The notes under the pieces are model-generated. The model was not told where the DNA came from. It saw only the letters and a program-made list of their open reading frames with translations, and made no database searches. From NCBI GenBank assembly GCA_011523485.1, contig WTGR01000274.1:1-15453 (forward strand): a stretch of DNA of 15,453 bases, in the 5' to 3' direction. Positions 14,019-15,453 of the stretch are shown piece by piece. The translations under genes were made by a program, and so were the position numbers. Each line of letters starts with the position of its first letter. Position 1 is the stretch's first letter. The DNA is from Acidobacteriota bacterium (GTDB lineage Bacteria > Acidobacteriota > Vicinamibacteria > Vicinamibacterales > UBA8438).

Positions 14019-15008
14019 GTGGACGAACGGTTGCGGCAAGCTGCGCGGGCGGCGGTCGAGCGCGGCCTCGACTTCCTGGAGAGCGTCGTGGCGCCGGACG
14101 GCTGGCCCTGCTGGCGGTACGACAGCACGCGGCTCGTCGGCGCCCGGCATCGGGAGTATCCGCCTTTCGCGGCCGGGCTTGGGTTGCTTGCGCTCGACGT
14201 CTGCCACCATCCCAGGGCGAGGGCGCTGGTCGCCCGGACGCGCGACTTCCTCAGAAGCTGCATGCAGTACCCCGGCATATGGAGCTACCTGCCGGACCTT
14301 CCTCCGGCCGTCGACGACACGGCGATCTGTGCGCTGGCGGTCGGCCCGCATCCCTGGCTCCGCATGGGCAGGCTCTGGGGTCGGAATCTCGACGTGATCC
14401 TGTCGCATCGCGACGGCGACGGCCGGTTCGTGGCTTGGATGCCGGGCGAAGATTGGCCGCCGGGGCTCGACAACGAGGTCGACGCCGTGGTCAACGCCAA
14501 CGTGCTCGCGTACATGGGAGACCACGCCGAGACGCAAGCGGCGCAGCGCTGGATCGAGACCGTGGTCGCGGAGCGGCGCGAGGCCGAGGCCTCGCCGTAC
14601 TACATCGAGCCCGTGGACCTCCATTTCGCGCTGGCGCGCGCGAGCCGCTTCCGCGACGGCATCCTCGGCGAGCTGCGTCCGACCCTGGCGAGCCGCATCC
14701 TGGAGCGCCTCGGTGCCGACGGCGGGTTCGGCGACCCCATGCGCACGGCGCAGGCGCTGTCGGCGGTCGACATGCTCGCCTTCGATCTCGACGAAGCCGT
14801 GCTGGCCGCGGTCCTCGAGAGGCTGATCGAGGCCCAACGTCGCGACGGAAGCTGGCGGCCGTGTCTGGCCTGGAAGGAACCACCCGGATGGGCCGACTGG
14901 GTGGCGGCCAACGAGGATCCGCTGCACGCGCGGCCGCCGCGCGGCTTCGCCTCGGAAGCGATGACCACGGCGTTCTGCATCGAAGCCATGGAGAGGTCGC
15001 TCCGATAG
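14019..15008 (+). CDS. squalene-hopene/terpene-cyclase-like alpha/alpha-toroid protein
   Basis: 329 residues built of helical repeats like those of squalene/hopene cyclases and prenyltransferase beta subunits, about half the length of a full triterpene cyclase. Seen: a QW-type motif QRRDGSW at 273-279, related repeats VVAPDGWPCWR (23-33) and LGADGGFGD (231-239), and VDDTA at 98-102, which resembles the class II cyclase DXDDTA motif. The first Asp of that motif is Ala here (Ala97-Val-Asp-Asp). There are no membrane segments or signal peptide. The start is GTG at 14019 with GAGGAG 5 bases upstream. It lies 21 bases after the flavoprotein gene, so the two are probably co-transcribed. It may cyclise or prenylate something, or be a non-catalytic toroid that binds the peptide; the sequence does not decide. 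Fold call good, function open. Confidence 0.8.
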   Translation: MDERLRQAARAAVERGLDFLESVVAPDGWPCWRYDSTRLVGARHREYPPFAAGLGLLALDVCHHPRARALVARTRDFLRSCMQYPGIWSYLPDLPPAVDDTAICALAVGPHPWLRMGRLWGRNLDVILSHRDGDGRFVAWMPGEDWPPGLDNEVDAVVNANVLAYMGDHAETQAAQRWIETVVAERREAEASPYYIEPVDLHFALARASRFRDGILGELRPTLASRILERLGADGGFGDPMRTAQALSAVDMLAFDLDEAVLAAVLERLIEAQRRDGSWRPCLAWKEPPGWADWVAANEDPLHARPPRGFASEAMTTAFCIEAMERSLR

Positions 15009-15039
15009 TGCGTCGGCGATTCATCATCGTGGGTACGTG

Positions 15040-15453
15040 ATGTTGCGGCAGGATCTCCGGCACGCCCTCCGGCGTCTGGTGCAGGACCGGTCGCTCAGCC
15101 TCATGGCGGTGGCGGCGCTCGGGCTCGGCATCGGCGCCAACGCCACCGTCTTCGCGATCGTCCATGCCGCGTTCATCCGCGGCCTGCCGTTCGACGAGCC
15201 CGGACGGATCATCAGCGTCTCGTCACGCGACAGCGACAGCGGACAAGCCGGGGGCGTTTCCCTTCCGGACTTCGAGGACCTTCGAACGGCGGCCGCCTCG
15301 TTCAGCGGACTGGCCGCCTTCACCGCCGGCGGGACGGCGAACCTGAGCGACGCCGGCCGCCCCCCGGAACGGGTCACCGGATCGCTGGTCACGCCGAGCA
15401 CCTTCCGCCTGCTCGGCCAGCCGGTGCTGCTCGGCCGGGACTTCCTGCCCGAG
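15040..15453 (+). CDS. MacB/FtsX-type ABC permease, ADOP-like, N-terminal part; continues past right edge
   Basis: The first 138 codons of a large permease. Seen: MLRQDLRHALRRLVQDRS, a first membrane helix around 18-45 (LSLMAVAALGLGIGANATVFAIVHAAFI), then RGLPFDEPGRIISVSSRD and a periplasmic segment with VSLPDFEDLRTAAASFSGLAAF and RVTGSLVTPSTFRLLGQPVLLGRDF. This is the standard opening of MacB-like periplasmic-core permeases, and the LR-x-DLR-x-ALR start is characteristic of the acidobacterial duplicated orphan permeases. The ATG at 15040 has only a weak ribosome site. It lies 31 bases after the cyclase-like gene on the same strand, so co-transcription is possible, but these permeases are very numerous in acidobacterial genomes and it is probably not part of the peptide system. 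Confidence 0.85.
   Translation, partial: MLRQDLRHALRRLVQDRSLSLMAVAALGLGIGANATVFAIVHAAFIRGLPFDEPGRIISVSSRDSDSGQAGGVSLPDFEDLRTAAASFSGLAAFTAGGTANLSDAGRPPERVTGSLVTPSTFRLLGQPVLLGRDFLPE

Noticed and set aside
15008..15040. Ten-codon plus-strand frame (GTG start) between the toroid and permease genes, considered as a leader or mini-peptide
   Set aside because: Too short to support, with no conserved feature; its GTG sits on the toroid stop codon, probably by chance.
1..15453. CRISPR arrays, tRNA or rRNA genes, insertion sequences, phage attachment sites
   Set aside because: No regularly spaced repeats, cloverleaf-like sequences, transposase motifs or terminal inverted repeats were seen on reading.

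Overview
The window is a GC-rich bacterial segment, most likely from an Acidobacteriota member. This is an inference: the right edge carries the start of a MacB/FtsX-type permease that reads like the acidobacterial duplicated orphan permease (ADOP) family, and the left edge carries a large secreted PQQ-dependent dehydrogenase of a kind common in that phylum. No rRNA, tRNA, CRISPR array or insertion sequence was seen.

Layout. (a) 1-1606, minus: 5' part of a periplasmic PQQ dehydrogenase, running off the left edge. (b) 1700-2158, plus: small DUF1801 protein, possibly from a leaderless transcript. (c) 2217-8289, plus: three-gene export operon of the NHLP/NHLM (nitrile-hydratase-like leader peptide) natural-product type: a membrane-fusion protein, a C39-peptidase/permease/ATPase, and a permease/ATPase with a long soluble N-terminus. 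(d) 8385-12292, minus, converging on the exporter: an operon transcribed from right to left that begins with a 90-residue NHLP-type precursor peptide, followed by an unrecognised 334-residue protein and two tandem CaiB/BaiF (family III CoA-transferase/racemase) paralogues of identical length. (e) 12293-12617: AT-richer divergent control region with a TATAAT box, a palindrome over it and a 14-bp direct repeat spaced exactly 42 bp. (f) 12618-15008, plus: cytokinin-dehydrogenase-like flavoprotein with a candidate covalent-FAD histidine, then an alpha/alpha-toroid protein resembling squalene-hopene/terpene cyclases. (g) 15040-15453, plus: N-terminus of an ADOP-like permease, running off the right edge.

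How it fits together. Regions (c)-(f) read as one RiPP (ribosomally made, post-translationally modified peptide) locus. The precursor has a leader ending in GG at residues 81-82 and a core of only eight residues (KHGWCSPI). The C39 peptidase would cut after GG, and the two ABC proteins plus the fusion protein would export the product. No standard RiPP maturase (LanM/LanB, YcaO, radical SAM, nitrile-hydratase-like) is visible. The candidates for modification are the flavoprotein, the cyclase-like protein, the CoA-transferase pair and the unknown protein. In the CoA-transferase pair one copy keeps the family's catalytic Asp (D139) while the other has Gln at the aligned position, suggesting a catalytic/non-catalytic pair. 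The chemistry and the product are unknown, and membership of the flanking genes in the pathway is inferred from gene order only.
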